The notes under the pieces were generated by a model. The model saw only the letters and a program-made list of their open reading frames with translations, did no database searches and was not told the DNA's origin. From Zoogloeaceae bacterium (GTDB taxonomy: Bacteria > Pseudomonadota > Gammaproteobacteria > Burkholderiales > Rhodocyclaceae), in NCBI GenBank assembly GCA_024235675.1, contig JACKLZ010000001.1, positions 496,001-560,000 of the forward strand: DNA of 64,000 nt. Direction: 5' to 3'. How positions within the stretch are numbered: position 1 is the stretch's first letter; each line of letters opens with the position of its first letter. Below are positions 42,193 through 53,869 of the stretch, in pieces. Both the position numbers and the translations under genes were made by a program.

Positions 42193-42305
42193 TGCGCCGA
42201 TTTGGCGACTAGAATCAAATCATTGCTGAATCGTCGATTGCGTCGTGCTTCGTCGACCAGCGCTACCCTGATTCAGGGATGACCCCGATACCGGAGAAAT
42301 ACATT

Positions 42306-43760
42306 TTGAAGCTGACCGACGCCTCATTGCTCAAGCAACAGTGCTACATCAATGGCGAATGGACCCCTGCCGACAATGGCAAAACCTTTGCCGTCGAAAA
42401 CCCCGCGACCGGTGAATTGCTCGCCCACGTCCCCAGTGCCGGTGCGGACGAAACCCGCCGGGCCATCGACGCTGCCCGACTGGCTCAACCCGCCTGGCGT
42501 GCCAAGACGGCGGGTGAGCGAGCCAGGATCCTGCGTCGCTGGTATGAGCTCTTGCTCGCCAATCAGGAAGATCTGGCGCAGCTGATGACCGCCGAGCAAG
42601 GCAAACCGCTGGTCGAGTCTCGCGGCGAAATCGCCTACGCGGCTTCGTTCATCGAGTGGTTTGCCGAAGAAGGCAAACGCATTTACGGCGACATCATTCC
42701 GCCGCACCATACGGACAAGCGTGTGCTGGTCACCAAGGAGCCGATCGGTGTGTGCGTGGCAATCACGCCGTGGAACTTTCCGTCGGCAATGATCACCCGC
42801 AAGGCCGGCCCGGCCCTGGCCGCCGGTTGTGCGATGGTGCTCAAGCCGGCTGAAGCGACACCGTTGTCGGCGCTCGCGCTGGCCGAGCTGGCCGAACGTG
42901 CCGGCGTGCCCAAGGGTATTTTCAGTGTGGTGACCGGCGACGCCCGTGCCATTGGTGGCGAGATGTGCGCCAACCCGACGGTACGCAAACTGAGCTTCAC
43001 CGGCTCGACCGAAGTCGGCCGGATCTTGATGCAACAGTGCGCGCCGACCATCAAGAAGCTGTCGCTCGAACTGGGCGGCAACGCACCCTTTATCGTGTTT
43101 GACGACGCCAATCTGGAGATCGCCGTTCAGGGCGCCATGGCTTCGAAGTACCGCAACGCGGGTCAGACTTGCGTATGCGCCAACCGGCTCTTGATTCAGG
43201 ACGGTATCTACGACGCCTTTGTCGAAAAGCTGGCCGCCGCCGTGAGTGCGCTGAAAGTCGGTAACGGTGTCGATGATGGCGTGACGCAGGGCCCGCTGAT
43301 CGACGACGCAGCGATTGCCAAGGTCGAGGAACTGGTCGACGACGCGCGAGAGAAGGGCGCCCGTGTGGTCTGCGGTGGCAAGCGTCATGCGCTCGGTCGT
43401 ACGTATTACCAGCCGACGATTCTGTCCAATGTGACCCCGGCGATGCGCCTGGCGCGCGAAGAGGTGTTCGGCCCGGTGGCGCCGGTGTTCCGCTTCAAGA
43501 CCGAAGCCGAGGCCATTGCCATGGCCAACGACACAGAGTTCGGTCTGGCTTCCTACTTCTATACCGAGAACCTGGCGCGCACCATGCGCGTTTCCAGTGC
43601 GCTGGAGTACGGCATTATCGGCGTCAATACCGGCCTGATCTCGACGGAAGTGGCGCCATTTGGCGGCATGAAATCCTCCGGCCTGGGGCGTGAAGGATCG
43701 AAGTACGGCATTGAAGACTATCTGGAAATCAAGCATGTCTGCATCGGCGGGATCGACTGA
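42306..43760 (+). CDS. gabD: NADP-dependent succinate-semialdehyde dehydrogenase
   Basis: 484-aa aldehyde dehydrogenase oxidising succinate semialdehyde to succinate, last step of GABA breakdown. Motifs: AITPWNFPSAMITRKAGPALAAGC, SFTGSTEVGR, LELGGNAPFIVFDDA with catalytic Glu, and NAGQTCVCANR with catalytic Cys followed by a second Cys as in E. coli GabD. The start is TTG at 42306 with GGAG 10 bases upstream; it gives MKLTDASLLKQQ, matching the N terminus of E. coli GabD. The ATG at 42279 would add a 9-residue extension. Confidence 0.95.
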   Translation: MKLTDASLLKQQCYINGEWTPADNGKTFAVENPATGELLAHVPSAGADETRRAIDAARLAQPAWRAKTAGERARILRRWYELLLANQEDLAQLMTAEQGKPLVESRGEIAYAASFIEWFAEEGKRIYGDIIPPHHTDKRVLVTKEPIGVCVAITPWNFPSAMITRKAGPALAAGCAMVLKPAEATPLSALALAELAERAGVPKGIFSVVTGDARAIGGEMCANPTVRKLSFTGSTEVGRILMQQCAPTIKKLSLELGGNAPFIVFDDANLEIAVQGAMASKYRNAGQTCVCANRLLIQDGIYDAFVEKLAAAVSALKVGNGVDDGVTQGPLIDDAAIAKVEELVDDAREKGARVVCGGKRHALGRTYYQPTILSNVTPAMRLAREEVFGPVAPVFRFKTEAEAIAMANDTEFGLASYFYTENLARTMRVSSALEYGIIGVNTGLISTEVAPFGGMKSSGLGREGSKYGIEDYLEIKHVCIGGID

Positions 43761-43791
43761 ATTGCCGACTGACAGTTCGCAGGAGATACCT

Positions 43792-45096
43792 ATGAATGCA
43801 CCCAACGAAAAGCTCGCGAAGACCAATGCCGCCTTGATGGCGCGTCGCTCGGCCGCCTTGCCGCGAGGCGTCGGTCAGGCGCATCCCTTGTTTGCGGAAC
43901 GCGCTGACAATGCCGAAATCTGGGATGTGGAAGGGCGTCGCTGGATCGATTTCTGCGCCGGTATTGCAGTCGTCAATACCGGGCACCGCCACCCCAAAGT
44001 CATGGCGGCGGCACACGAGCAGCTCGACAAGTTCACCCACACGTGTTTTCAGGTGATGGCCTACGAATCTTACGTAGCGCTGTGCGAACGCCTCAACGCC
44101 GCCGCGCCGGGCAACACGCCGAAGAAATCGTTTCTGGTGAATTCGGGGGCTGAAGCCGTCGAGAACGCCGTCAAGATTGCCCGCGCTTCAACCGGCCGTT
44201 CGGGCGTCATCGCCTTTGGCGGTGGCTTTCATGGGCGCACCATGTTTGGCATGGCGCTGACCGGCAAGGTCGCCCCCTACAAGATCAAGTTTGGTCCCTT
44301 CCCCGGGGAGATATTTCATGTCCCGTTCCCGGATGCGCTGCATGGCGTCTCGGAGGACGAGTCCATCGCGTCGATCGAGCGTGTATTCAAATACAGCATC
44401 GAGGCGTCGCGTGTGGCTGCGATTCTCATCGAGCCGGTGCAAGGGGAGGGCGGATATTTGCCTGCACCGCTCGGTTTTTTACAACGCCTGCGCACCCTCT
44501 GCGATGCGCACGGCATCCTGTTGATTGCCGACGAAGTACAAACCGGCATTGCCCGCTGCGGCAAGCTGTTTGCCACTGAACATTACGGCATCGAGCCTGA
44601 CATCATTACCCTGGCCAAAGGGCTGGGCGGTGGCATGACGGTGTCGGCAGTGGTGGGTAAGGCGGCGGTAATGGACGCGGCGGATCCCGGCGGTCTCGGA
44701 TCCACCTACGCCGGTAATCCGGTGGCCGTGGCAAGTGCCTTGGCGGTGCTCGACGTGGTCGAGGAAGAAAAGCTCTGCGAACGCTCCATGCTCATTGGCG
44801 AGCAGATGCGGGCGCGTTTCGCGTCGATGCAATCCCGTTTCACCAGCATGGCTGAAGTGCGTGGCCTGGGTGCCATGACCGCGGTGGAGTTTTGCCGGAA
44901 TGGCGACCCGCATCAACCCGCTGCCGATATTGCTACCGCACTCAAGGATGAAGCCGCGCGACGTGGATTACTGCTGCTGATGTGTGGAAACTATGGCAAC
45001 GTACTGCGCGTGATGGTGCCACTGACGCTGAGCGATGCCGTGCTCAAGGAAGGCATGGACATCATCGAAGCTTCGCTCGAAGCCATTGGCGCCTGA
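43792..45096 (+). CDS. gabT: 4-aminobutyrate aminotransferase
   Basis: 434-aa class-III PLP aminotransferase that moves the amino group of GABA to 2-oxoglutarate, giving succinate semialdehyde. Motifs: FCAGIAVVNTGHRHPKV, FLVNSGAEAVENAVKIAR, FGGGFHGRT, IADEVQTGIARCGKLFA and the PLP lysine in ITLAKGLGGGM. The ATG at 43792 has AGGAGATACCT before it, 31 bp after gabD, so the two form an operon. Related diamine or 5-aminovalerate substrates are possible. Confidence 0.95.
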   Translation: MNAPNEKLAKTNAALMARRSAALPRGVGQAHPLFAERADNAEIWDVEGRRWIDFCAGIAVVNTGHRHPKVMAAAHEQLDKFTHTCFQVMAYESYVALCERLNAAAPGNTPKKSFLVNSGAEAVENAVKIARASTGRSGVIAFGGGFHGRTMFGMALTGKVAPYKIKFGPFPGEIFHVPFPDALHGVSEDESIASIERVFKYSIEASRVAAILIEPVQGEGGYLPAPLGFLQRLRTLCDAHGILLIADEVQTGIARCGKLFATEHYGIEPDIITLAKGLGGGMTVSAVVGKAAVMDAADPGGLGSTYAGNPVAVASALAVLDVVEEEKLCERSMLIGEQMRARFASMQSRFTSMAEVRGLGAMTAVEFCRNGDPHQPAADIATALKDEAARRGLLLLMCGNYGNVLRVMVPLTLSDAVLKEGMDIIEASLEAIGA

Positions 45097-45113
45097 TGAT
45101 CGATTTACGGGTA

Positions 45114-45134
45114 GGCCAGCCCCGAAAGCTGGCC
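45114..45134 (+). terminator. Hairpin between gabT and the TRAP receptor gene
   Basis: GGCCAGC and GCTGGCC pair around a 7-base loop, 18 bases after the gabT stop; no T-run follows. It might partly separate the two transcription units. Confidence 0.4.
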
Positions 45135-45173
45135 AATCAAGCTAGACGATAAAAACTCCTGGAGGAGACACAT

Positions 45174-46142
45174 ATGACCAAACTGACCGTAATCGCAACC
45201 GCCCTTGCGCTCGGTGCAACGCTGGGTGCCGCGCCGGCCCATGCCGAAACCAAGTTCGTCACCATCGGCACCGGCGGTGTCACGGGCGTGTACTACGCCG
45301 CCGGCGGCGCCATCTGCCGCCTGATGAACAAGGACCGCGCCAAGCACGGCATCCGCTGCTCGGTCGAGAGCACCGGCGGCTCGGTGTACAACATCAACAC
45401 CATCCGCGCCGGCGAGCTCGACTTCGGCGTGGCCCAGTCCGACTGGCAGTACCACGCGGTCAAGGGCACCAGCAAATTCGCCGATGCCGGCCCCAACCCC
45501 GATCTGCGCGCCGTGTTCTCGGTGCACCCGGAGCCCTTTACCGTGGTCGCCCGCGCCGACGCCAACGTCAAGCAGTTCTCCGATTTCAAAGGCAAGCGCT
45601 TCAACATCGGCAACCCCGGCTCCGGCACCCGCGCTTCGATGGAAGAGCTGCTCAAGGGCCTGGGCATGACCAAGGATGACTTCTCGCTGGCCTCCGAGCT
45701 GAAGGCAGACGAGCATGGCGCTGCGCTGTGCGACAACAAGATCGACGGCTTCTTCTACGGCGTGGGCCACCCCTCGGCCAACATTCAGGACCCGACCACC
45801 ACCTGCGGCGCCAAGCTGGTGCCGCTGACCGGCCCGGCCATCGACAAGCTGGTCGCCGATGCGCCGTTCTACGCCAAGGTCGAGATCCCGGGCGGTCTGT
45901 ACGCCGGCAACCCCGAGCCGACCCCGACCTACGGTGTGGTGGCCAGCTTCGTGAGCTCGACCAACACCTCGCCGGAAGTGGTGTATCAGCTGGTCAAGGC
46001 GGTGTTCGAGAATCTCGACGACTTCAAGAAGCTGCACCCGGCCTTTGCCAACCTGAAGCAGGAGCAGATGATCAAGAACGGTCTGTCGGCCCCGCTGCAT
46101 GAAGGCGCCATCAAGTACTACAAGGAAAAAGGCTGGATGTAA
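45174..46142 (+). CDS. TAXI-family TRAP transporter solute receptor
   Basis: 322-aa periplasmic binding protein with a signal peptide (cleavage after PAHA, about 24). Then comes the TAXI signature KFVTIGTGGVTGVYYAAGGAICRLMN in pieces, and ESTGGSVYNINTIRAGELDFGVAQSD. The ribosome site GGAGGAG precedes ATG 45174. TAXI receptors typically bind glutamate, glutamine or other small carboxylates. The neighbouring gabDT suggests GABA, glutamate or a related amino acid as the ligand. Confidence 0.93.
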   Translation: MTKLTVIATALALGATLGAAPAHAETKFVTIGTGGVTGVYYAAGGAICRLMNKDRAKHGIRCSVESTGGSVYNINTIRAGELDFGVAQSDWQYHAVKGTSKFADAGPNPDLRAVFSVHPEPFTVVARADANVKQFSDFKGKRFNIGNPGSGTRASMEELLKGLGMTKDDFSLASELKADEHGAALCDNKIDGFFYGVGHPSANIQDPTTTCGAKLVPLTGPAIDKLVADAPFYAKVEIPGGLYAGNPEPTPTYGVVASFVSSTNTSPEVVYQLVKAVFENLDDFKKLHPAFANLKQEQMIKNGLSAPLHEGAIKYYKEKGWM

Positions 46143-46151
46143 TCCATCCTC

Positions 46152-46180
46152 AAGTCGGCCGGTGCAACGCCGGCCGACTT
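46152..46180 (+). terminator. Intercistronic hairpin between receptor and permease genes
   Basis: AAGTCGGCCGG pairs with CCGGCCGACTT (11 bp, 7-base loop), 10 bases after the receptor stop and without a T-run. Such structures often stabilise the upstream mRNA so that the receptor is made in excess of the membrane subunits. Confidence 0.6.
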
Positions 46181-46288
46181 GCTTCACACCGTTGCAGGAG
46201 CGGGCCTGACGGTGTACTAATACATACGTTTGTGCGATAAGGGCTCCCCCTTACCCGATCAACCGCAAAAACGCACGGAGACGAGGTC

Positions 46289-48901
46289 ATGGCTGGCGTC
46301 AAAAAGACACAAAAGCATCACCAGCTCACCGACGAAGAACTAAAACAGATCGTCGCTGAAGCCGATACTGGCGGACGTAAACCGACTGGGGTTGTCGCTC
46401 AGGCAATGATGCTGGTCGCGCTCACGTGGTCGCTGTTTCAACTGTGGATCGCATCACCCCTTCCGTTTGCTTTCGGCATTTTTGTGTTCAACGACACAGA
46501 ATCCCGCGCGATTCACCTGGCCTTCTCAGTGTTCCTTGCATTCACGGCTTACCCTGCATTCAAACGCTCGCCGAGGGAGTACATACCCGCTGTCGATTGG
46601 CTCTTGGCTGCGGTCGGCGCGTTTTGTGCAGCCTATCTGTTTTTGTTTTACGCACAGTTGTCGGAGCGCCCCGGTAGCCCCACCGACTACGACTTGGTCG
46701 TTGCTGTCGCTGGCATGGTGTTGCTGCTTGAGGCCGCACGTCGCGCGCTCGGCTTGCCGATGGTGATTCTGGCCATCGTGTTCATCATCTACATCTTTGC
46801 CGGGCCACATATGCCCGACATGATTGCCCACAAAGGGGCTTCGCTGGGCAAGGGCATGAGCCACCTGTGGCTGACGACGGAAGGTGTGTTTGGTGTGGCG
46901 CTCGGCGTCTCGTCCGGTTTCATCTTTCTGTTCGTGTTGTTCGGTGCGCTGCTGGAGACGGCCGGTGCGGGTAACTATTTCATCAAGAGCGCGGTCGGCC
47001 TGTTGGGTCACCTGCGCGGGGGTCCGGCCAAAGCGGCCGTGGTGGCCTCGGCAGCAACAGGTATGATTTCCGGTTCGTCCATTGCCAACGTGGTGACCAC
47101 CGGTACCTTCACCATCCCGCTGATGAAGCGCATCGGCTATCGCGCCGACAAAGCCGCCGCGGTCGAAGTGGCCGGCTCGGTCAACGGCCAGATCATGCCG
47201 CCGGTGATGGGTGCCGCCGCCTTCCTGATGGTGGAGTACGTCGGTATTCCGTACGTGCAGGTGCTCAAGCATGCCATCGTGCCGGCGCTGATCTCGTACA
47301 TCGCGCTGTTCTACATCGTCCACCTGGAGGCAATGAAGGCCAACCTGCAGGGCATTCCGCGACAGAATCCGAAGCCGTGGCAACAAGGCCTGGTCAGCTT
47401 CATGATGACCATGTCGGGTTTGATCATTCTGGCCGGCGTGGTTTATTGGGGGCTGGGCTGGATCAAGGCCGTCGCGCCAGACGGGTCAATTGTCATCATC
47501 GCGGTGCTGATGGCCATCGCTTACATCGCGCTGCTCAAACTGGCGACGAAGTATCCTGAACTGCACATGGATGACCCGAACGACCCGATCGAGAGTCTTC
47601 CCGATGTGGGGCCGACGCTCAAATCCGGCTTGCACTATTTGTTGCCGGTGGCTGCGCTGATCTGGAACCTGATGGTCGAGCAGCTCTCGCCCGCGTTGTC
47701 GGCCTTCTGGGCGACGATGTTCCTGTGCTTTATCCTGGTCACGCAACGCCCGATCACCGCATTCTTCCGTGGTGTGAGCAGCCCCGGCATCGAGGTGCGT
47801 CGAGGCTTCCAGGATCTGCTCGACGGCCTGGTCACCGGCGCACGCAACATGATCGGCATCGGTGTCGCGACCGCCGCAGCGGGCGTGATCGTCGGTACGG
47901 TGACGCTGACCGGCGTCGGCCTGGTGATGACCGAACTGGTGGAGACGCTCTCGGGCGGCAACATCGTCATCATGCTGTTCATGGTCGCCTTCATCTGCCT
48001 GATTCTGGGCATGGGCCTGCCAACGACTGCCAACTACATCATAGTGTCGACCCTGATGGCGCCGGTGATCGTCGAGGTCGGCGCGCAGAACGGGCTGCTG
48101 GTTCCCCTGATCGCGGTGCACTTGTTCGTGTTCTATTTTGGTCTGATGGCCGACGTGACCCCACCGGTGGGGCTGGCGTCCTATGCGGCGGCGGGTATCG
48201 CGCTGACCGATCCGATCAAGACGGGTATCACGGCATTCACCTATTCGATCCGGACCGCGGTGCTGCCCTTCATGTTCATCTTCAACACCCAGTTGTTGTT
48301 GATTGATATTGAAGGTCCGTTCCACCTCATACTGACCTTGTTCAGTGCCACGGTGGCGAGTCTGATATTTGCGGCGGCGACGCAGGGCTGGTTCATGACG
48401 CGTAGCAAGTATTGGGAGTCGGGCGTGCTGATCGTGCTGACCTTCGTGCTGTTTCGGCCGGGTTTCATCATGGATGAAGTGTTCCCGCCCTACGAGCGCC
48501 TGCACGGAAATGCAGCGATCGAAGCTGTCAATGCGGTACCCGATAACGGTCGTTTGCGACTGTTTATCGAGGGAATGAATATCGACGGCGACGAAGTGAA
48601 GAAGGGTGTGCTGCTACCGCTCGGTCCGAAAGCTGATACGGCCAAGGCGCGTTTTGCCGCAGCCGGTGTTCAAGTGGTTCCGTTTGGTGAAGACATCCAG
48701 GTTGTCGGTGTCCAGTTCGGATCTCAGGCCGAAAAGCTGGGGATTGAGCAGGGTTTCAGGATCTCGGCGGTTGAGTTGCCAAATGAGCGGCCCGCCAAAG
48801 AGTGGATCTTCCTGCCGGCGTTCATCATTCTCGCTTTGATCGTGATGATTCAACGTCGTCGCGCAAAGCACCTGGATCCGCACGCAGCAGCGGCGGCGTA
48901 A
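46289..48901 (+). CDS. TRAP transporter fused permease, 4TM/12TM with DUF3394 tail
   Basis: 870-aa membrane protein joining the small DctQ-like part (N-terminal, about 30-190) and the large DctM-like part (FLFVLFGALLETAGAGNYFI, SGSSIANVVTTGTFTIPLMKRIGY, LILGMGLPTTANYIIVSTL, DVTPPVGLASYAAAGIA). A C-terminal DUF3394 region (about 710-860) with a last transmembrane helix follows. This fusion is the usual partner of TAXI receptors, and its receptor gene is immediately upstream. Na+-coupled uptake is expected from the family. Confidence 0.95.
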   Translation: MAGVKKTQKHHQLTDEELKQIVAEADTGGRKPTGVVAQAMMLVALTWSLFQLWIASPLPFAFGIFVFNDTESRAIHLAFSVFLAFTAYPAFKRSPREYIPAVDWLLAAVGAFCAAYLFLFYAQLSERPGSPTDYDLVVAVAGMVLLLEAARRALGLPMVILAIVFIIYIFAGPHMPDMIAHKGASLGKGMSHLWLTTEGVFGVALGVSSGFIFLFVLFGALLETAGAGNYFIKSAVGLLGHLRGGPAKAAVVASAATGMISGSSIANVVTTGTFTIPLMKRIGYRADKAAAVEVAGSVNGQIMPPVMGAAAFLMVEYVGIPYVQVLKHAIVPALISYIALFYIVHLEAMKANLQGIPRQNPKPWQQGLVSFMMTMSGLIILAGVVYWGLGWIKAVAPDGSIVIIAVLMAIAYIALLKLATKYPELHMDDPNDPIESLPDVGPTLKSGLHYLLPVAALIWNLMVEQLSPALSAFWATMFLCFILVTQRPITAFFRGVSSPGIEVRRGFQDLLDGLVTGARNMIGIGVATAAAGVIVGTVTLTGVGLVMTELVETLSGGNIVIMLFMVAFICLILGMGLPTTANYIIVSTLMAPVIVEVGAQNGLLVPLIAVHLFVFYFGLMADVTPPVGLASYAAAGIALTDPIKTGITAFTYSIRTAVLPFMFIFNTQLLLIDIEGPFHLILTLFSATVASLIFAAATQGWFMTRSKYWESGVLIVLTFVLFRPGFIMDEVFPPYERLHGNAAIEAVNAVPDNGRLRLFIEGMNIDGDEVKKGVLLPLGPKADTAKARFAAAGVQVVPFGEDIQVVGVQFGSQAEKLGIEQGFRISAVELPNERPAKEWIFLPAFIILALIVMIQRRRAKHLDPHAAAAA

Positions 48902-48925
48902 CACAGCAGTCTGGCATCAACAAAA

Positions 48926-48957
48926 ATGGGGCGCCTTTCAGGCGCCCCATTTTTTTA
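48926..48957 (+). terminator. Bidirectional rho-independent terminator
   Basis: ATGGGGCGCC and GGCGCCCCAT form a 10-bp stem around TTTCA, with T7 on the right and A5 on the left. It serves the permease gene and the convergent ETF-QO gene. Confidence 0.92.
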
Positions 48958-48970
48958 CGACTCGAACCGC

Positions 48971-50608
48971 TTACATGCCCTGATAAATCGGGCCTTCACC
49001 ACCTTGCGGCGTCACCCAGTTGATGTTCTGAGTCGGGTCCTTGATATCGCAGGTCTTGCAGTGCACACAGTTTTGCGCGTTGATCTGCAGTCGCGGCGTA
49101 TCGCCCTCCCGGATGATTTCATACACACCGGCCGGGCAGTATCGCTGCTCGGGCGCGTCATAGATTGCGAGGTTGGTGTTGATCGCAACGCTCGGATCCT
49201 TCAATTGCAAATGACAGGGCTGCTCTTCTTCGTGGTTGGTATTCGACAAGAAGACGGACGACAGGCGATCAAAGGTGAGGACACCATCGGGTTTGGGATA
49301 GCTGATGGGTGTGCACTCGGCGGCCGGCTTGAGCTTGCCGTGGTCGGCCGTGTTGTGCAGGGTCCAGGGCGTTTTGCCGCCGAACAGGCGCTGGTCGATA
49401 CCAAACAGAATCGAGCCCATCCACAGACCTTTGCTCATGTAGGCCTTGAAGTTGCGCGTCTTCCGAAGCTCGGTGTACAGCCAGCTTTCCTTGAAGGCTT
49501 CGGGGTAGGCCGTCAGCGTATCGCGTTCGCGCTCGGCACCCAGCGCCGCAAAAGCGGCTTCGGCGACGAGCATGCCGGACTTGATCGCACTGTGTGTGCC
49601 CTTGATGCGTGCCGCATTGAGGAAGCCGGCGTCGCAACCGATCAGCGCGCCGCCCGGGAAGACCAGTTCAGGTAGTGACTGCAGGCCACCGGCGGCAATG
49701 GCGCGGGCGCCGTAGGACAGCCGCTTGCCGCCTTCGAGGAAGCCGCGAACATCCGGATGCAACTTGTAGCGCTGGAATTCTTCGTAGGGCGACAGGTGCG
49801 GGTTGCTGTAGTTGAGGCCAACCACGAAGCCGACCGCGACCAGGTTGTCCTCCAGGTGATACATGAAGGAGCCGCCGTAAGTGTGGTTGTCGAGCGGCCA
49901 GCCCGCCGTGTGCATGACCATGCCCGGCTTGTGCTTGGCCGGGTCGATTTCCCACAGTTCTTTGATGCCGATACCGTAGGTTTGCGGGTCATGGCCTTCA
50001 CGCAAGTTGTAGCGTGCTTCCAGTGCCTTGCCCAAATGACCGCGCACGCCTTCGGCGAAGAAGGTGTACTTGGCGTGCAGTTCCATACCGGGCTGGTAGT
50101 TCGGGCCGGGCTCGCCATCACGACCCACGCCCATGTCGCCAGTGACGACGCCTTTGACTGCACCGTTTTCGTCATACAGGATGTCGGCACCGGCAAAGCC
50201 GGGATAGACCTCAACACCCATGGCCTCGGCTTGTTCGCCCATCCATTTGACGACATTGCCCAAACGGACAATATAGTTACCATGATTGAGAAAGCAGTCT
50301 GGTAGAAGGGCGTTCGGCAGTTGGCGAGCGCCGGATTCGGTCAGCATCAGGAAGCGGTCTTCGGTCACCTCCGTGGTGATCGGCGCGCCCATGGCTTTCC
50401 AGTCTGGCAGCAGCTCGTCGAGTGCACGCGTATCAAGCACCGCGCCGGAGAGGGTGTGCGCGCCAATTTCAGCGGCTTTCTCGATCAGGCAGACGGAGAC
50501 TTCCTTGCCGCTCTCGGTGGCCAGTTGCTTGAGCCGGATGGCTGCTGACAGTCCGGCCGGCCCACCGCCGACGACGAGAATGTCAAACTCCATGGATTCT
50601 CGTTCCAT
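48971..50608 (-). CDS. etfD: Electron-transfer flavoprotein-ubiquinone oxidoreductase
   Basis: 545-aa membrane-associated enzyme that passes electrons from ETF (beta-oxidation, amino-acid oxidation) to ubiquinone. N-terminal FAD site DILVVGGGPAGLSAAIRL, then the GCDAGFLNAARIKGTHSAIKSGMLVAEA region, and a C-terminal 4Fe-4S cluster with Cys in RYCPAGVYE and NCVHCKTCDIKDP. Length matches the family. It diverges from the thioesterase gene; the likely shared promoter region is 50609-50765. The start could be MERESM or the internal MEFDILV. Confidence 0.96.
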   Translation of the reverse strand: MERESMEFDILVVGGGPAGLSAAIRLKQLATESGKEVSVCLIEKAAEIGAHTLSGAVLDTRALDELLPDWKAMGAPITTEVTEDRFLMLTESGARQLPNALLPDCFLNHGNYIVRLGNVVKWMGEQAEAMGVEVYPGFAGADILYDENGAVKGVVTGDMGVGRDGEPGPNYQPGMELHAKYTFFAEGVRGHLGKALEARYNLREGHDPQTYGIGIKELWEIDPAKHKPGMVMHTAGWPLDNHTYGGSFMYHLEDNLVAVGFVVGLNYSNPHLSPYEEFQRYKLHPDVRGFLEGGKRLSYGARAIAAGGLQSLPELVFPGGALIGCDAGFLNAARIKGTHSAIKSGMLVAEAAFAALGAERERDTLTAYPEAFKESWLYTELRKTRNFKAYMSKGLWMGSILFGIDQRLFGGKTPWTLHNTADHGKLKPAAECTPISYPKPDGVLTFDRLSSVFLSNTNHEEEQPCHLQLKDPSVAINTNLAIYDAPEQRYCPAGVYEIIREGDTPRLQINAQNCVHCKTCDIKDPTQNINWVTPQGGEGPIYQGM

Positions 50609-50765
50609 TGCGTTCTCCTATGGTCAGTCTTTGTTTTTCGTTTCACGCACTACCGGTAGGCAGGGGCGTGTTTTTCTAGCAAAATCGTGGGGTCTTGAAC
50701 ATACGCTGCCGTATGTTACCCCATCCGTCAGCCAAATGAGAAGAGTACACCCAGAGAGGAACCCT

Positions 50766-51176
50766 ATGACAGAGCAACGCATCTTGCTACACACCTGCCG
50801 CATCCCCGTTCGCTGGGGCGACATGGATGCCTACGGTCACGTCAACAACACCATTTACTTTCGCTATTGCGAACAGGCACGGGTGGAATGGCTGGAGGCG
50901 GATGGCTTCATGGTGTCGACCGATCATCCTGATGGGCCGGTCATCATCAATGCAGCCTGCACCTTCATGATTCCGGTCACCTATCCCGCGACCGTGATTG
51001 TTCGTTTATACGCAGGGGCACCTGGCCGCAGCAGCCTGATGAACTGGTACGAGATCAGCGTCGAAGGCGAGGATCGGGTGTATGCCGAGGGCAGTGCTAA
51101 GGTTGTGTGGATGAACCATTTGACCGGAAAATCGGTACCTCTCCCCGAGAGCTTGCGAAAGCAGTTCGAAAATTAA
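50766..51176 (+). CDS. Acyl-CoA thioesterase, 4HBT hotdog family (YbgC/FadM-like)
   Basis: 136-aa hotdog-fold thioesterase. The catalytic block is RWGDMDAYGHVNNTIYFRYCEQARVEWL, with Asp and His as in 4-hydroxybenzoyl-CoA thioesterases. The ATG at 50766 follows AGAGGAA; the upstream extension to 50286 overlaps the divergent ETF-QO gene and is not used. The neighbouring acyl-CoA genes suggest hydrolysis of a fatty or hydroxyacyl-CoA. Confidence 0.9.
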   Translation: MTEQRILLHTCRIPVRWGDMDAYGHVNNTIYFRYCEQARVEWLEADGFMVSTDHPDGPVIINAACTFMIPVTYPATVIVRLYAGAPGRSSLMNWYEISVEGEDRVYAEGSAKVVWMNHLTGKSVPLPESLRKQFEN

Positions 51177-51183
51177 CTATAAT
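51153..51183 (+). promoter_or_regulatory. Possible promoter of aacS
   Basis: TTGCGA (51153-51158), a 19-base spacer and a perfect TATAAT (51178-51183), 33 bases before the aacS start and overlapping the end of the thioesterase gene. Confidence 0.45.
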
Positions 51184-51216
51184 CAAACGAATTAAATATA
51201 AACATAGGAGACAGCC

Positions 51217-53183
<1,967 letters not shown>

Positions 53184-53187
<4 letters not shown>

Positions 53188-53738
53188 GCCCGTCCCCAAG
53201 AATTCAGGCGACAACGTCCTCCTTGTTGGTGGTTGATCTCCAGGAACGCTTGTTGCCTGCGATTGATCAAGGCGCCGAGGTCATCGCACACACCGTCTGG
53301 CTGATGCAGATCGCCCGGCAACTAGGCGTGCCGACGGTATTGACCGAGCAGTATCCGCGCGGCCTCGGGTCATCGGCGCCGCAGATTCTGGCCGAGGCCG
53401 ACAGTGCGCATCGGGTGGAAAAGATCTGCTTCTCCAGTCATAGCGAGTCGCGCCTGGCCGACACCGCTGTGGCCAATCGTCCGCAAGTCGTGGTGTGCGG
53501 CACGGAGGCGCATGTGTGCGTCCTGCAAACCGTGCTCGATCTCAAGGCCGCTGGCAAATCGGTATTCGTGGTGGAGGAGGGCGTCGGCTCGCGTCAGGCG
53601 CGCGACAAGGCGCTGGCCATTGCGCGCATGCGTGCGCACGATATCGAGATCGTCTCACGGGAGATGGTGGCTTTTGAGTGGCTTGAGCGCGCGGGCACCG
53701 AGGTATTTCGGTCGATCAGCAAGAATTTCATTCGTTGA
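53184..53738 (+). CDS. Isochorismatase-family (cysteine) hydrolase
   Basis: 184-aa cysteine hydrolase, YcaC-like. Motifs: VVDLQERLLPAI (catalytic Asp), the Lys in HRVEKICFSS and nucleophile Cys in VVVCGTEAHVCVLQTVLDL. Substrate unknown. Its ATG overlaps the aacS stop, so translation is coupled to aacS. Confidence 0.9.
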
Positions 53739-53869
53739 ACCCGGCAGGCGGGTCGGCCAGGGGCCGGCCCGTCATTTGCCACTTCAAAACCTGAAAAAAG
53801 CACTGCACGGCTGGTTTGAGCGCGCCGCCTTTTCGGCTATCATTGCGCTTTCCCGCAGTCGCTATTTCC

